NCBI RefSeq assembly: GCF_030811535.1
Contig: NZ_JAUSQX010000001.1
Coordinates: 1,240,001 to 1,304,000 of the forward strand
Length of the DNA: 64,000 nucleotides
From: Trueperella bonasi
GTDB lineage: Bacteria; Actinomycetota; Actinomycetes; Actinomycetales; Actinomycetaceae
Direction: 5' to 3'
The notes beneath the pieces are model-generated. The model did not search any database. It was given only the letters and a program-made list of their open reading frames with translations, and was not told the origin of the DNA. Both the position numbers and the translations under genes were made by a program. Of the stretch, positions 51,010 through 58,714 are shown piece after piece. The stretch's first letter is position 1. Each line of letters starts with the position of its first letter.

Positions 51010-52068
51010 ATGCTTGCAGCGCAGTTGAATGCGCCCGAAGATCTGAAATTGGTTGAAAAAGATAGGCCGACGGCCGGGCCGGGAGAGGTCTTGCTGAAGA
51101 TCGAGGCCAATACGATGTGCGGTACCGATTATCGCCTGTATACCGGAGCGAAAACTGCTGGTGTGCGAGGTGGCGTGGTGCCCGGTCATGAGATTGCCGG
51201 AAGAGTCGAGGAAATTGGTGAGGGTGCGGAACAAATCGTGCCTGGGCTTGAAGTGGGGCAGCAGGCTACGGTGTCGATCGTCGTCTCGTGCGGTTATTGC
51301 CGTAACTGTCTGAATGATCGTGAGCATCTGTGCGTGAATCTCGAGTTATTCGGCTATGCCATCGATGGAGGCTTGCAGGAGTACATGGTCGTGCCAGAGC
51401 GCGCGTTGCGGCGTGGCAATTTGATCACGACTTCCGAAGAACTCGATCCCAAAGCGCTGTGCCTAGCGGAACCGATCTCCTGCTGTTTGAACGGCCTCGA
51501 CCAGTTCAAAGTGGAGGCTGGGGATACTGTGGCGGTTCTAGGTGCGGGGCCAATTGGCCTTATCCACGCCCAGCTTGCGCTCGCGAGCGGCGCGAAGCAC
51601 GTTTTCGTGTCGAATCGCAGCGAGGAGCGTCGCAAGGTAGCTGATAGGCTCGGCGCGATTGGCGTCGGGCCTGACGAGCTGGCAGAACGGGTAGCTGCGG
51701 TAACTGATGGTGCGGGAGCCGACGTCGTGATCGTGTGTATCGGCGCGCCGGATCTCGCTCAGGAAGCTTTGGAGCTGGCAGCAGAAGGAGGCCGCGTGAA
51801 TTATTTTGCCGGCTTCCCGAAGGGCTCTACGTCCGAGATGGAGCCGAATCTGATCCACTACAAGGAACTGAAGGTTACGGGTGGATCGAATGCCCGGCGT
51901 CGCGATGTTGTGCGCGCGATAAAATTACTGGAGAAAGGCGTGATCAACGTGGGTGAAATCGTGACTCACACCTTCCCGCTTTCGAAGGTGAAAGATGCCT
52001 ATGCGGCCGTTAATGATCGGCTTGGCGTGAAAATCTGCGTGGTGCCGGACTCGCTGTATCAGGGGTAG
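51010..52068 (+). CDS. Zinc-dependent medium-chain alcohol/polyol dehydrogenase
   Basis: 352 residues from ATG 51010 (AAGGAGAAATA). Catalytic-zinc residues: TMCGTDYRLYTG (Cys), VPGHEIAGRVEEIG (His-Glu) and later AEPISCCLNGLDQF. Structural-zinc cysteines: CGYCRNCLNDREHLC. Rossmann motif VAVLGAGPIGLIHAQLA. It resembles sorbitol/threitol-type dehydrogenases. It follows the kinase gene by 61 bases and would oxidise a polyol to the ketose that the kinase phosphorylates. Both zinc sites are intact. Confidence 0.9.
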   Translation: MLAAQLNAPEDLKLVEKDRPTAGPGEVLLKIEANTMCGTDYRLYTGAKTAGVRGGVVPGHEIAGRVEEIGEGAEQIVPGLEVGQQATVSIVVSCGYCRNCLNDREHLCVNLELFGYAIDGGLQEYMVVPERALRRGNLITTSEELDPKALCLAEPISCCLNGLDQFKVEAGDTVAVLGAGPIGLIHAQLALASGAKHVFVSNRSEERRKVADRLGAIGVGPDELAERVAAVTDGAGADVVIVCIGAPDLAQEALELAAEGGRVNYFAGFPKGSTSEMEPNLIHYKELKVTGGSNARRRDVVRAIKLLEKGVINVGEIVTHTFPLSKVKDAYAAVNDRLGVKICVVPDSLYQG

Positions 52069-52073
52069 CTGTT

Positions 52074-52150
52074 CCAGCCATTTGTTGTGACTCTGAGCGT
52101 TTTGATGAATGTTTTGGACGGTATCCGGGTAATTCTCACAGCACATGGCC
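52074..52150 (+). repeat. 77-bp direct repeat, copy 2, with inverted 14-bp ends
   Basis: The second copy of the element at 49127-49203, beginning six bases after the dehydrogenase stop. Ends GCCATTTGTTGTGA and TCACAGCACATGGC. Here it lies between convergent genes, not upstream of one, so an operator role alone does not explain its position. Confidence 0.75.
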
Positions 52151-52171
52151 GACTAGCCAGATAGCTAATAC

Positions 52172-52208
52172 AAAAAGTGGTGGCCCGTTTGAGGCCACCA
52201 CTTCTTTT
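52172..52208. terminator. Bidirectional terminator between the dehydrogenase and rpiB-like genes
   Basis: AAGTGGTGGCC-CGTTTGA-GGCCACCACTT, flanked by A and T runs. Confidence 0.93.
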
Positions 52209-52230
52209 GCTGGTCGTATTTTGAACGGGC

Positions 52231-52674
52231 TTACTTCTCGTCGCCAGCTTCAAAGCTGCAGATCGCATCAATCTTCTCTTTCGAGCGCGAATTCGGATCG
52301 AACTCGTACTTGAGGTACTCCTCCAGGAGCTTTTCAGCGAGCTTGGTGCCGATAACCTGCGATCCCATGGAAATCATGTTGGCGTTATTGGATAGCACGG
52401 CGCGCTCTGCCTGGTATACGTCGTGAATCATTGCGCAGTAAGCACCTTCGACTTTGTTGGCCGCAATGCCAACACCGATGCCGGTACCGCACACGAGGAT
52501 GCCACGATCGTATTCCTTGGCAGCAACGGCCTTGGCGACGTCGATTGCCACGTTCGCGTAGATCGGATCGTCGGAGCCGAGGTCGTGAACTTCGTGACCT
52601 AGTTCCTCAGCCTTGGCTTTGAGGATTTCTTTAAGTTCTGATGCGTTGGGATCGCCACCGAATGCGAGCTTCAT
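52231..52674 (-). CDS. RpiB/LacAB-family sugar-phosphate isomerase
   Basis: 147 residues. The active-site Cys lies in GILVCGTGIGVGIAANKVEG, with the anion-hole Thr-Gly loop; SNNANMISMGSQVIG is the second family block. At the N-terminus the usual G.DHAG reads GGDPNASELK, so the His of classical ribose-5-phosphate isomerase B is replaced by Pro. That argues for a different phospho-ketose, such as the tetrulose phosphates handled by the EryI/DerI group. RpiB-type ring-opening roles should be re-examined here. ATG 52674 has AAGGAGAAAC upstream. Convergent with the dehydrogenase-kinase pair. Confidence 0.88.
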   Translation of the reverse strand: MKLAFGGDPNASELKEILKAKAEELGHEVHDLGSDDPIYANVAIDVAKAVAAKEYDRGILVCGTGIGVGIAANKVEGAYCAMIHDVYQAERAVLSNNANMISMGSQVIGTKLAEKLLEEYLKYEFDPNSRSKEKIDAICSFEAGDEK

Positions 52675-52742
52675 GTTTCTCCTTAAATTGTGGGGATGAG
52701 TCCGTTTCAGTCTATCGCGCGGGTAGCGGTTTCAGCGGGTGT

Positions 52743-53171
52743 TTAGCCAATGACGAAGCGTTTAGGATTGTTTGGATCCACATAAATTTGTACGGCTTGG
52801 CCGACGTCGAAAAAGGGCCTTACGCCCGGGTATTCCTTGGTGAAAGCGCGAGTGTCATCGCCGCGCGTGCCCGTGGCTGTGAGGGTGTAGGTGGTGCTGC
52901 CTGTAATAGACGATTTGATTTCGCGATCGATGGAGGTGATGATGGCGTCGTAAATCAATCCGGTTTCTTTAAGCTGGTTGTCTGCCGCGTTGGTGCGCAG
53001 ATTGTAGACGGCAAGGTAGCCGCCCGCGACGACGAATGTGAGGCTTACGAGAAAGAATATCCAGGCAGTCGCTTCGGCTCCGCGTGAGTTGATGAAGGTC
53101 GCGATCAGAGCCACGACTCCGAACGCGGCGATCACGCCGCCGACGATGGCAAGTGCGATGCGTCTATTCAT
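52743..53171 (-). CDS. DUF3592-like small membrane protein
   Basis: 142 residues. Two transmembrane helices (about 7-27 and 36-58), then an external or cytoplasmic beta domain of ~80 residues ending DVGQAVQIYVDPNNPKRFVIG, the DUF3592 closing motif (V.VxYDPxNP). Function unknown. Overlaps the upstream paralogue by four bases (ATGA, 53168-53171), so the two are coupled and probably form a heteromeric unit. Confidence 0.8.
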   Translation of the reverse strand: MNRRIALAIVGGVIAAFGVVALIATFINSRGAEATAWIFFLVSLTFVVAGGYLAVYNLRTNAADNQLKETGLIYDAIITSIDREIKSSITGSTTYTLTATGTRGDDTRAFTKEYPGVRPFFDVGQAVQIYVDPNNPKRFVIG

Positions 53172-53671
53172 TTTTCTCCTGTGCGAGCTGCTTTTGTGCG
53201 ATTTTCTTCTTGCAGGGTGTTGGGCACGATGATGAGGTACTTTTCGGGGTCATCGGGGTCGATTCCAACTTCGAGTTTCTGCCCTTCTCGCACGTCCGGC
53301 TTGTGGAAAGAAAAGCTTTGCTGGAAGACGCGCACTGCGCCGTCGTCGGCTTTGCCACGCGCTTCAACGAGCCAGGGGTGCTGGCCGGCAATCGTGATGT
53401 CGGGATTGACGCGAATTTTGGTAACTTTCGCGGTGATTCGAGGGCAGGCGAGTAGGCGGGCTTCTTCGGCGACGAAGGCACTGCGCGTGCGGCGGAAGGA
53501 AAACACGCTAGAAATTAGCATGAGTACGCCAGTAATCGCCACGACCGCACCGACCGGGGTGAACGTGTCAAAGCCTTGCCAAAGCCCAAAGAGGGCAATG
53601 ATTGCGCCGCCCAGAATCACGATCGGGGCGAGCGCACTGAGAACGGCGAACTTACGTAGCGAATATTCCAT
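53168..53671 (-). CDS. DUF3592-like membrane protein, paralogue
   Basis: 167 residues from ATG 53671. Two transmembrane helices (about 13-30 and 38-55) and a beta domain ending EVGIDPDDPEKYLIIVP. The order of elements is the same as in the downstream gene, indicating an old tandem duplication. Function unknown. It is divergent from the SDR gene; the 121-base gap to 53793 includes ACTGTTCACTGTGA (53702-53715), which matches ten of fourteen positions of the 77-bp-repeat end motif. Confidence 0.78.
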   Translation of the reverse strand: MEYSLRKFAVLSALAPIVILGGAIIALFGLWQGFDTFTPVGAVVAITGVLMLISSVFSFRRTRSAFVAEEARLLACPRITAKVTKIRVNPDITIAGQHPWLVEARGKADDGAVRVFQQSFSFHKPDVREGQKLEVGIDPDDPEKYLIIVPNTLQEENRTKAARTGEK

Positions 53672-53792
53672 GTTGCTAAGTCTAACCGCACATGTATTTG
53701 TACTGTTCACTGTGAGACTTAAGGCTATTTTTTACTTGTTCAGGGCAGTAAAATTTGAGGTGGTTATCGATGAGCTAATTTAAGGAGAAAAG

Positions 53793-54539
53793 GTGGCTCT
53801 TGAAGGTAAGGTCGCGCTGATCACGGGCGCGGGTTCTGGTTTCGGCAAGGCGACTTCGCTACTGTTTGCGAAGAACGGCGCGAAAATCGTGGCTGTCGAT
53901 CTGAATCTTGAGGCCGCGCAGGACGTGGTTGCTGAGATCGAGGCTGTAGGAGGTTCGGCTCTGGCGTTGAAGGCCGATGTGTCTCACGAGGATGAAATTA
54001 AAGCGGTAATTGACCGCGCGGTTGAGGAGTACGGCCAGCTCGACATCTTGTTCAATAATGCTGGCACCTACGTGCATGGCAACGTTGAGGAGACGAATTC
54101 GGAAGGCTGGCACAAATCGCTTGACGTTAACCTGAGCTCGGTGTTCTACGGCGTGAAGCACGCCATTCCGCACCTGAAGAAGACGAAGGGGAATATTATT
54201 TCGACGGCGTCCGCGGGCGGCGTTATTGGTTTCCCGTCGGCTGTCTCTTATGCGGCGACGAAGGGCGGCGTGATTTCGTTGACGCGTGCCGTGGCTGTGG
54301 ATTACGCGGGCGACGGTGTGCGGGCCAACTGTATCGCGCCGGGCACGGGCGAGACGGGCATGACCCACGACCTGCTCGAGGACCCGTCCATCAAGGAGGG
54401 CTTCTTGGCGCCGATTCCGATGAAGCGGCTCGGCCAGCCTGAGGACGTGGCGAAGGCTGCGCTGTTCTTGGCCTCCGACCAGGCTGATTACCTCACAGGT
54501 GTGGTGCTGCCTGTTGATGGTGGCTGGACCATGTCGTAG
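53793..54539 (+). CDS. Short-chain dehydrogenase/reductase, polyol-type
   Basis: 248 residues from GTG 53793 (TAAGGAGAAAA). Cofactor motif TGAGSGFGKATSLLF, Asp at the end of the second strand (VAVDLN) implying NAD(H), LFNNAGTYVHG, catalytic Ser in ISTASAGGVIG, YxxxK as YAATKGG, and the classical ending LTGVVLPVDGGWTMS. The closest behaviour would be 3-oxoacyl or secondary-alcohol dehydrogenases. With the neighbouring kinase, MDR dehydrogenase and RpiB-like isomerase it could oxidise the other enantiomer of a tetritol. Ends in a strong terminator. Confidence 0.88.
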   Translation: MALEGKVALITGAGSGFGKATSLLFAKNGAKIVAVDLNLEAAQDVVAEIEAVGGSALALKADVSHEDEIKAVIDRAVEEYGQLDILFNNAGTYVHGNVEETNSEGWHKSLDVNLSSVFYGVKHAIPHLKKTKGNIISTASAGGVIGFPSAVSYAATKGGVISLTRAVAVDYAGDGVRANCIAPGTGETGMTHDLLEDPSIKEGFLAPIPMKRLGQPEDVAKAALFLASDQADYLTGVVLPVDGGWTMS

Positions 54540-54556
54540 GAGATTCTGAGTAACTC

Positions 54557-54613
54557 AAGTGCCCGGTTTATGCTGCACAACTGTGTGGTTAAAGACCGGG
54601 CACTGCTCTTATT
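54557..54613 (+). terminator. Terminator after the SDR gene
   Basis: AGTGCCCGGT and ACCGGGCACT close a long loop containing an inner CACAACTGTGTGG hairpin, followed by GCTCTTATTT. Confidence 0.85.
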
Positions 54614-54715
54614 TGGCCACTTTAGTTCGGCATGTGCATAACTAATCACCCGGTTCCGGAAACCTAATACACTGAGTTAAACGCGCGCAAGACAGTAGAG
54701 AAGGGAGTGGAGTAT

Positions 54716-55870
54716 ATGACTGTATACGTCGACGTAGCTCCTGAACTCTTGATGTGGGCTGTTGATCGCGCGGGCTGGGATGAATTCGAAATCGCGAAGA
54801 AAGAACCGCGGCTCCATGAATGGGTGGGTGGTCAAAAGAAACCTACTTTGAAGCAATTGCAGAAGTTCTCCCATTCCACTCACACACCTTTTGGTCTGCT
54901 ATTTTTGCCTGAGCCGCCTGAGGAAGAGATTCCAATTCCGGATATGCGCACTATCGGAAACGTGGCCGTTGGACGGCCGTCTGCGGACCTCCTTGATACG
55001 ATCCATCTGTGCCAGGAACGGCAGGATTGGTATCGATGGTACGCCCGTGATAACGATTTTGAACCTGTAGGTTTTATTGGTTCGGCGGCTCTTACAGATC
55101 GCCCTGAGAAGGTTGCCTTGGAAATCCGTGAAATCCTTGAATTTGACAAGGAGAAGCGGAAAATGTTTTATCGCTGGGAAGATTCTCTGAGCTACTTACT
55201 TCATGCCATAGAAGGCTTGGGAGTCATGGTGATGATCAATGGGATTGTTGGCTCGAATACCAACCGCAAACTAGACCCGAACGAGTTTCGTGGCTTCGCT
55301 TTGGCAGACCCTTTGGCACCGTTGATTTTTGTGAATGGTGCGGATACGAAGTCGGCACAGATTTTCACTCTGACCCACGAACTTGCGCATCTTTGGCTTG
55401 GTCATTCTGCTCTCTCTGATATGCAACTGGCGAATCGGGATGTTCCTGACGAGGAATTGTGGTGTAACTATGTGGCGGCGGAAGTGCTCGTTCCCTTGAG
55501 GGAGTTCGAAGTCGCCTACCGGGGCGAGACAACCGTTGCGGAGCTGGAGCGGCTCGCTAAAGAGTTCAAGGTAAGTACGCTGGTTATCCTGCGAAGAATT
55601 TACGACGCCAGCCTGCTGTCCTGGAATGACTATCGCAAACAATATATTGAAGAACGTGAACGTGTGCTGGAGCTTTATGTAGGTAATGAGTCCACAGGAG
55701 GCGGGAACTTTTACAACTCACAGATGCGGCGTCTCGGTCGGCGATTTGGAAGGGCGGTAGTATCTAGCGTTTATGAAGGATCTACGAGTTTTCGCGAAGG
55801 CTATCAGCTTCTCGGTACGAGAAAACACGACACCTTCACGAACTTAGCTGCAAAGCTTTTGGAGACGTAA
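54716..55870 (+). CDS. ImmA/IrrE-family metallopeptidase (antitoxin-type)
   Basis: 384 residues from ATG 54716 (AAGGGAGTGG; an upstream GTG at 54707 overlaps the ribosome site). An N-terminal helical region of about 60 residues is XRE/HTH-like in position (KKPTLKQLQKFSHSTHTPFG). The DUF955 peptidase domain carries the zinc motif HELAHLWLGH near residue 221 and a downstream EELWCNYVAAEVLVP with the third ligand Glu/Asn region. ImmA/IrrE proteins cleave a repressor or act as the antitoxin part of a pair. The stop overlaps the next ATG (TAATG), a toxin-antitoxin style coupling. The flanks are decayed, suggesting a mobile accessory origin. Confidence 0.9.
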   Translation: MTVYVDVAPELLMWAVDRAGWDEFEIAKKEPRLHEWVGGQKKPTLKQLQKFSHSTHTPFGLLFLPEPPEEEIPIPDMRTIGNVAVGRPSADLLDTIHLCQERQDWYRWYARDNDFEPVGFIGSAALTDRPEKVALEIREILEFDKEKRKMFYRWEDSLSYLLHAIEGLGVMVMINGIVGSNTNRKLDPNEFRGFALADPLAPLIFVNGADTKSAQIFTLTHELAHLWLGHSALSDMQLANRDVPDEELWCNYVAAEVLVPLREFEVAYRGETTVAELERLAKEFKVSTLVILRRIYDASLLSWNDYRKQYIEERERVLELYVGNESTGGGNFYNSQMRRLGRRFGRAVVSSVYEGSTSFREGYQLLGTRKHDTFTNLAAKLLET

Positions 55871-56355
55871 TGTTCATTCTAGATTCAAATGTGTTCATAG
55901 AAGCAAAGAATAGGTATTACGGATTCGATTTTGCTCCGGGGTTTTGGGATTGGCTTGAGTGTGCACAGCAGCAGTCTCAGATCTGCAGTTTGGAGGCAGT
56001 TCGAAAAGAACTGGAAGCCAGACAAGATGAACTGTCAAAGTGGGCGGTGAGGAATAAACCCCTTTTTCGGAAATTGGATCAAAAATCTGCTGACGTGTTT
56101 CCTGCACTTACTTCGTGGGCGAAAGGCCAAAACTATAGCCAAAGCGCGATCACAAAATTTGCGAACAATTATGCGGATTATGAACTGATAGCTTATGCGA
56201 AAGCACATTCCTTGGTTCTTGTGACACACGAGAAGTCAAGTCCGAATTCGCGTACGTCGATAAAAATTCCCGACGCCTGTCGCGCCATGGGTGTGAAAGT
56301 TGTGGATACTTTTGAGATGCTGAGGAGCGCAAGTGCGCGCTTAATCTTAGCGTGA
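55870..56355 (+). CDS. DUF4411 PIN-like protein, probable toxin
   Basis: 161 residues. PIN-domain pattern: MFILDSNVFIEAKNRYYGFD (first acidic residue), VRKELEARQDEL (second), NNYADYELIAYAKAH (third, D/E), and LVTHEKSSP with the closing region. DUF4411 proteins are PIN-like nucleases found directly after XRE-ImmA/IrrE genes and predicted to be type II toxins acting on RNA. All four acidic positions expected for metal binding seem present. One-base overlap with the upstream antitoxin-type gene. Confidence 0.88.
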   Translation: MFILDSNVFIEAKNRYYGFDFAPGFWDWLECAQQQSQICSLEAVRKELEARQDELSKWAVRNKPLFRKLDQKSADVFPALTSWAKGQNYSQSAITKFANNYADYELIAYAKAHSLVLVTHEKSSPNSRTSIKIPDACRAMGVKVVDTFEMLRSASARLILA

Positions 56356-56666
56356 CACGTATGCCGGCATTGATTCCAAAGACCCAAACTGTACAATCGG
56401 CTCACTTCAACTTGACGAAACATAATCGGGGGGGGAAGCGAACTGATTCCCAGCATGACCGTCCCGAAGCGCTGCTGGAAGTCGGTTTTGCAGGGTGCTG
56501 CGGTTGCCGAGCCTGTCGTCCATTAGCTACTTGTCGTAGAAGGCACCGTGTTGCGGGGGGGGGCTGCTCGAGCCCGATCCGTTGTTGACTCTTGGGTAGC
56601 TTGCGCCAGTGGCGCGGATGTTGACGTGGGCATTGTGCTCACCCGTATATTTGGCCATTTCGGGGG
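56356..56666. other. Degenerate region upstream of the truncated dehydrogenase
   Basis: 311 bases without a supported gene. Two G homopolymers (about 56429-56436 and 56556-56564) and scattered frame fragments. A minus-strand stretch (about 56530-56663) reads protein-like (MAKYTGEHNAHVN) but has no family match that I know. Probably the debris of the 5' end of the following dehydrogenase and other deleted genes. Confidence 0.4.
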
Positions 56667-57485
56667 ATGAGTATGGCGAACTTGGTGGGGGCGTGCGGGC
56701 AGGCTGGAAAGCTTCCGTGCGAGCGCGGAGTAGCTTCCAACAACGCGGGAGAACTGCTATCCGGTGGAGTTCGTTTCCGCGACGGAGACGAAGAAATCCG
56801 ACACCACATCGGAGTGTGCGCATTTTCGCAGTACACCATCGTCGACCAGGCCAGCGTGGTTAAAGTGCCGCGCGAGCTGCCTGCCGAAATTGCCGCACTG
56901 TTCGGGTGCGCGATGATCACGGGCGGTGGTGCGCTCATGAACGACGCTCAGCCAAAGTCAGGTGACACTATCATGGTCGTAGGCGTTGGCGGCGTCGGTT
57001 TGGCGACCATCCTGATGGCCCTCACGATTAAAGAGGCGACTGTGATCGCCGTCGACGGTTTGCAAAACAAATTAGAACACGCGCTCGCGATCGGTGCCCA
57101 CAAGGCAATGACGCCGGCAGAGGTAATTGAAAAGGGCGTCAAGGCTGATGTCGTTATCGAAGCTGCTGGCAATGTCAAAGCATTCGAAACCGGTGTCAAA
57201 GCTTTAGCTGTAGGTGGCACATTGGTCACGGTGAGCTTGCCGAAGGCGTCAGATATGGCAGAAATTTCGCCACAGCAGCTAACCGCCGGCGGGCGCACAC
57301 TACGGGGGAGCTACATGGGGTCTGCTGTTCCCAATGTGGATATTCCAAAATATGTGGAGCTCTATCAGGCGGGCAAGTTACCTCTCGAGCATCTGGTCTC
57401 CTCGTATATTGAGTTAGATGAGATCAACGAGGCGATGGATCGATTAGCTAACGGATCGGAACTGCGGCAGATAATTCGGTTCTGA
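56667..57485 (+). pseudogene. Zinc-type alcohol dehydrogenase lacking its N-terminus
   Basis: The frame gives 272 residues. The first ~25 are not dehydrogenase-like. From FRDGDEEIRHHIGVCAFSQY onward it follows the class III-like MDR family: VKVPRELPAEIAALFGCAMI, the Rossmann motif VVGVGGVGLATIL, VVIEAAGNVKAFETGVKALA, TLRGSYMGSAVPNVDIPKYV and a normal C-terminus. The whole catalytic-zinc region (GHE motif) and the structural-zinc cysteines, about 100 residues, are missing. It is a 5'-deleted gene that might still fold as a cofactor domain but cannot be a zinc dehydrogenase. Confidence 0.82.
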
Positions 57486-57487
57486 TC

Positions 57488-57548
57488 ACCGCGCACGAGA
57501 GCCCTCTGATACTAACAGGCGTGCTTAAGTACCAGAGGGTTCCGTGCT
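57488..57548 (+). terminator. Terminator-like inverted repeat after the dehydrogenase remnant
   Basis: GAGAGCCCTCTGATAC and GTACCAGAGGGTTCCGTGCTC pair with a few mismatches around a 15-base loop. No strong T tract. Confidence 0.6.
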
Positions 57549-57696
57549 CTGTAGGCAATCGTTCGGGCCATAGTTTACTTGGTTCCTCGGAAGCGCTGAT
57601 GCGGCCATCAAATTCAGCTGGCCTCAAGTTATTCCTGACCTCGAAATAGTGTCAAAGAGTTATATGTTTATGTGTGCATGATGTTTGGGTGGAGAC

Positions 57697-57772
57697 CTGA
57701 CATTTGAGGGACGATCCCAGCGCAATCTTGGCATATACGAAGATCGGCCCAGAATCATCCCTCAAATGTCAG
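57697..57772. repeat. 76-bp inverted-repeat element (MITE-like or large hairpin)
   Basis: CTGACATTTGAGGGA (57697-57711) and its exact reverse complement (57758-57772) bound a 76-bp segment; pairing continues with mismatches (CGATCCCAG versus CAGAATCAT reversed). The interior has a second stem, ATCTT..AAGAT. The flanking 57549-57696 contains no recognisable gene. Confidence 0.7.
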
Positions 57773-57955
57773 CCACCGGGCAATAACAAGGCAAATTTCG
57801 TGGGATCCTCAGGATCTACGGCGATCGCGAGCCCGAATAGTCCGAAGTTCCCCGGCGATCCTGAGCCACCTGGTTCTGCGCCGCTTCTGTGAAATCTTCG
57901 AGGGCAGAAAATGGTTGGTATTCCGGAAGATCCGCAAAGCCAGAGAACATGTTGC
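57769..57955 (-). pseudogene. Decayed gene fragment in shifted frames
   Basis: On the minus strand one frame reads FSGFADLPEYQPFSALEDFT and a second frame continues GNFGLFGLAIAVDPEDPTKF followed by ALLLPGG and a stop. Both pieces look like real protein sequence separated by a frameshift. I do not recognise the family. Confidence 0.45.
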
Positions 57956-57963
57956 CGCAAGGA

Positions 57964-58597
57964 TCACTGGAGGGCTTTCTTTGCCCGTGAGCAACAGGAC
58001 AGCGCCAAGGCCATGAGGTAGTCGGCGTACGAATCCTCGCTTTCACTTGCAAGAATTTCCGCCACAAGCGCGCCTGCCCGCATCACAACATCGCGAGTCG
58101 AAAATCCAGGCAGGATGCCATCTTCGTTCATCGGCCAGTCTTTGAGCAGGGCGCGGCCGCGCGGCGTAGCTTTCAGGTTCTTGCGGTATTGGCGAAGATG
58201 CTTCGCGCTTCGCAACGTGTGATGGATATTTGAGAAATTTTGCGTATTCATTTCATTGGGGCGGGAAGCTTCGAGGCTGCGCTTGTTGATGCCGGTTTCG
58301 TTGCAAAGAAGCTGGAGCGAGGCCCCCGTCAGATTCCCCGTGTCCGTCAGTTTCAGACGATCCTCAGCGGCGAGGGTCAGCGTCACCAGGTAAGGCCGGA
58401 AAACTTGATGGACAAGCTCGGGGTCAACATTGTCGTCCGTGAACGGAATCGCCTTCTTGGCGGGTGCGACGCCGTTCACCACAGCCAGCGCCTCGGGTTC
58501 GCGGAACTTCTTGAGCCGGACTTCAAGTGCAATCGCTTCAGCCGTGGATTCGGGTGAGTCTTGAGCCGTGTTTGTAGAATACCTGTGCCCGTAGTGA
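57964..58597 (-). pseudogene. pRiA4b ORF-3-like protein, C-terminal fragment
   Basis: The longest start-to-stop frame is 172 residues from a GTG at 58482, but coding-like sequence continues upstream in the same frame to about 58597 (YGHRYSTNTAQDSPESTAEA, then LEVRLKKFREPEALAVVNG). The C-terminal part (RLKLTDTGNLTGASLQLLC, LRQYRKNLKATPRGRALL) resembles the winged-helix-like end of actinobacterial plasmid pRiA4b ORF-3 family proteins. The N-terminal domain is missing behind a stop codon. Role unknown. Typical cargo of accessory regions. Confidence 0.5.
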
Positions 58598-58714
58598 ACC
58601 GCACCTGTTCATTCGTTCCGATAGATTGATCCGCGCGAATTTGAGGAGGGCATTTGGGAGGGGCAGTCGACGAATATTCGCGTTGAGCGGCCATCAATTT
58701 CCCAAGAAGAGCTC

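Noticed and set aside
56429-56564. G-run tracts as phase-variation switches
   Set aside because: They are not inside any intact reading frame, so no ON/OFF protein can be proposed; they could also be sequencing artefacts.
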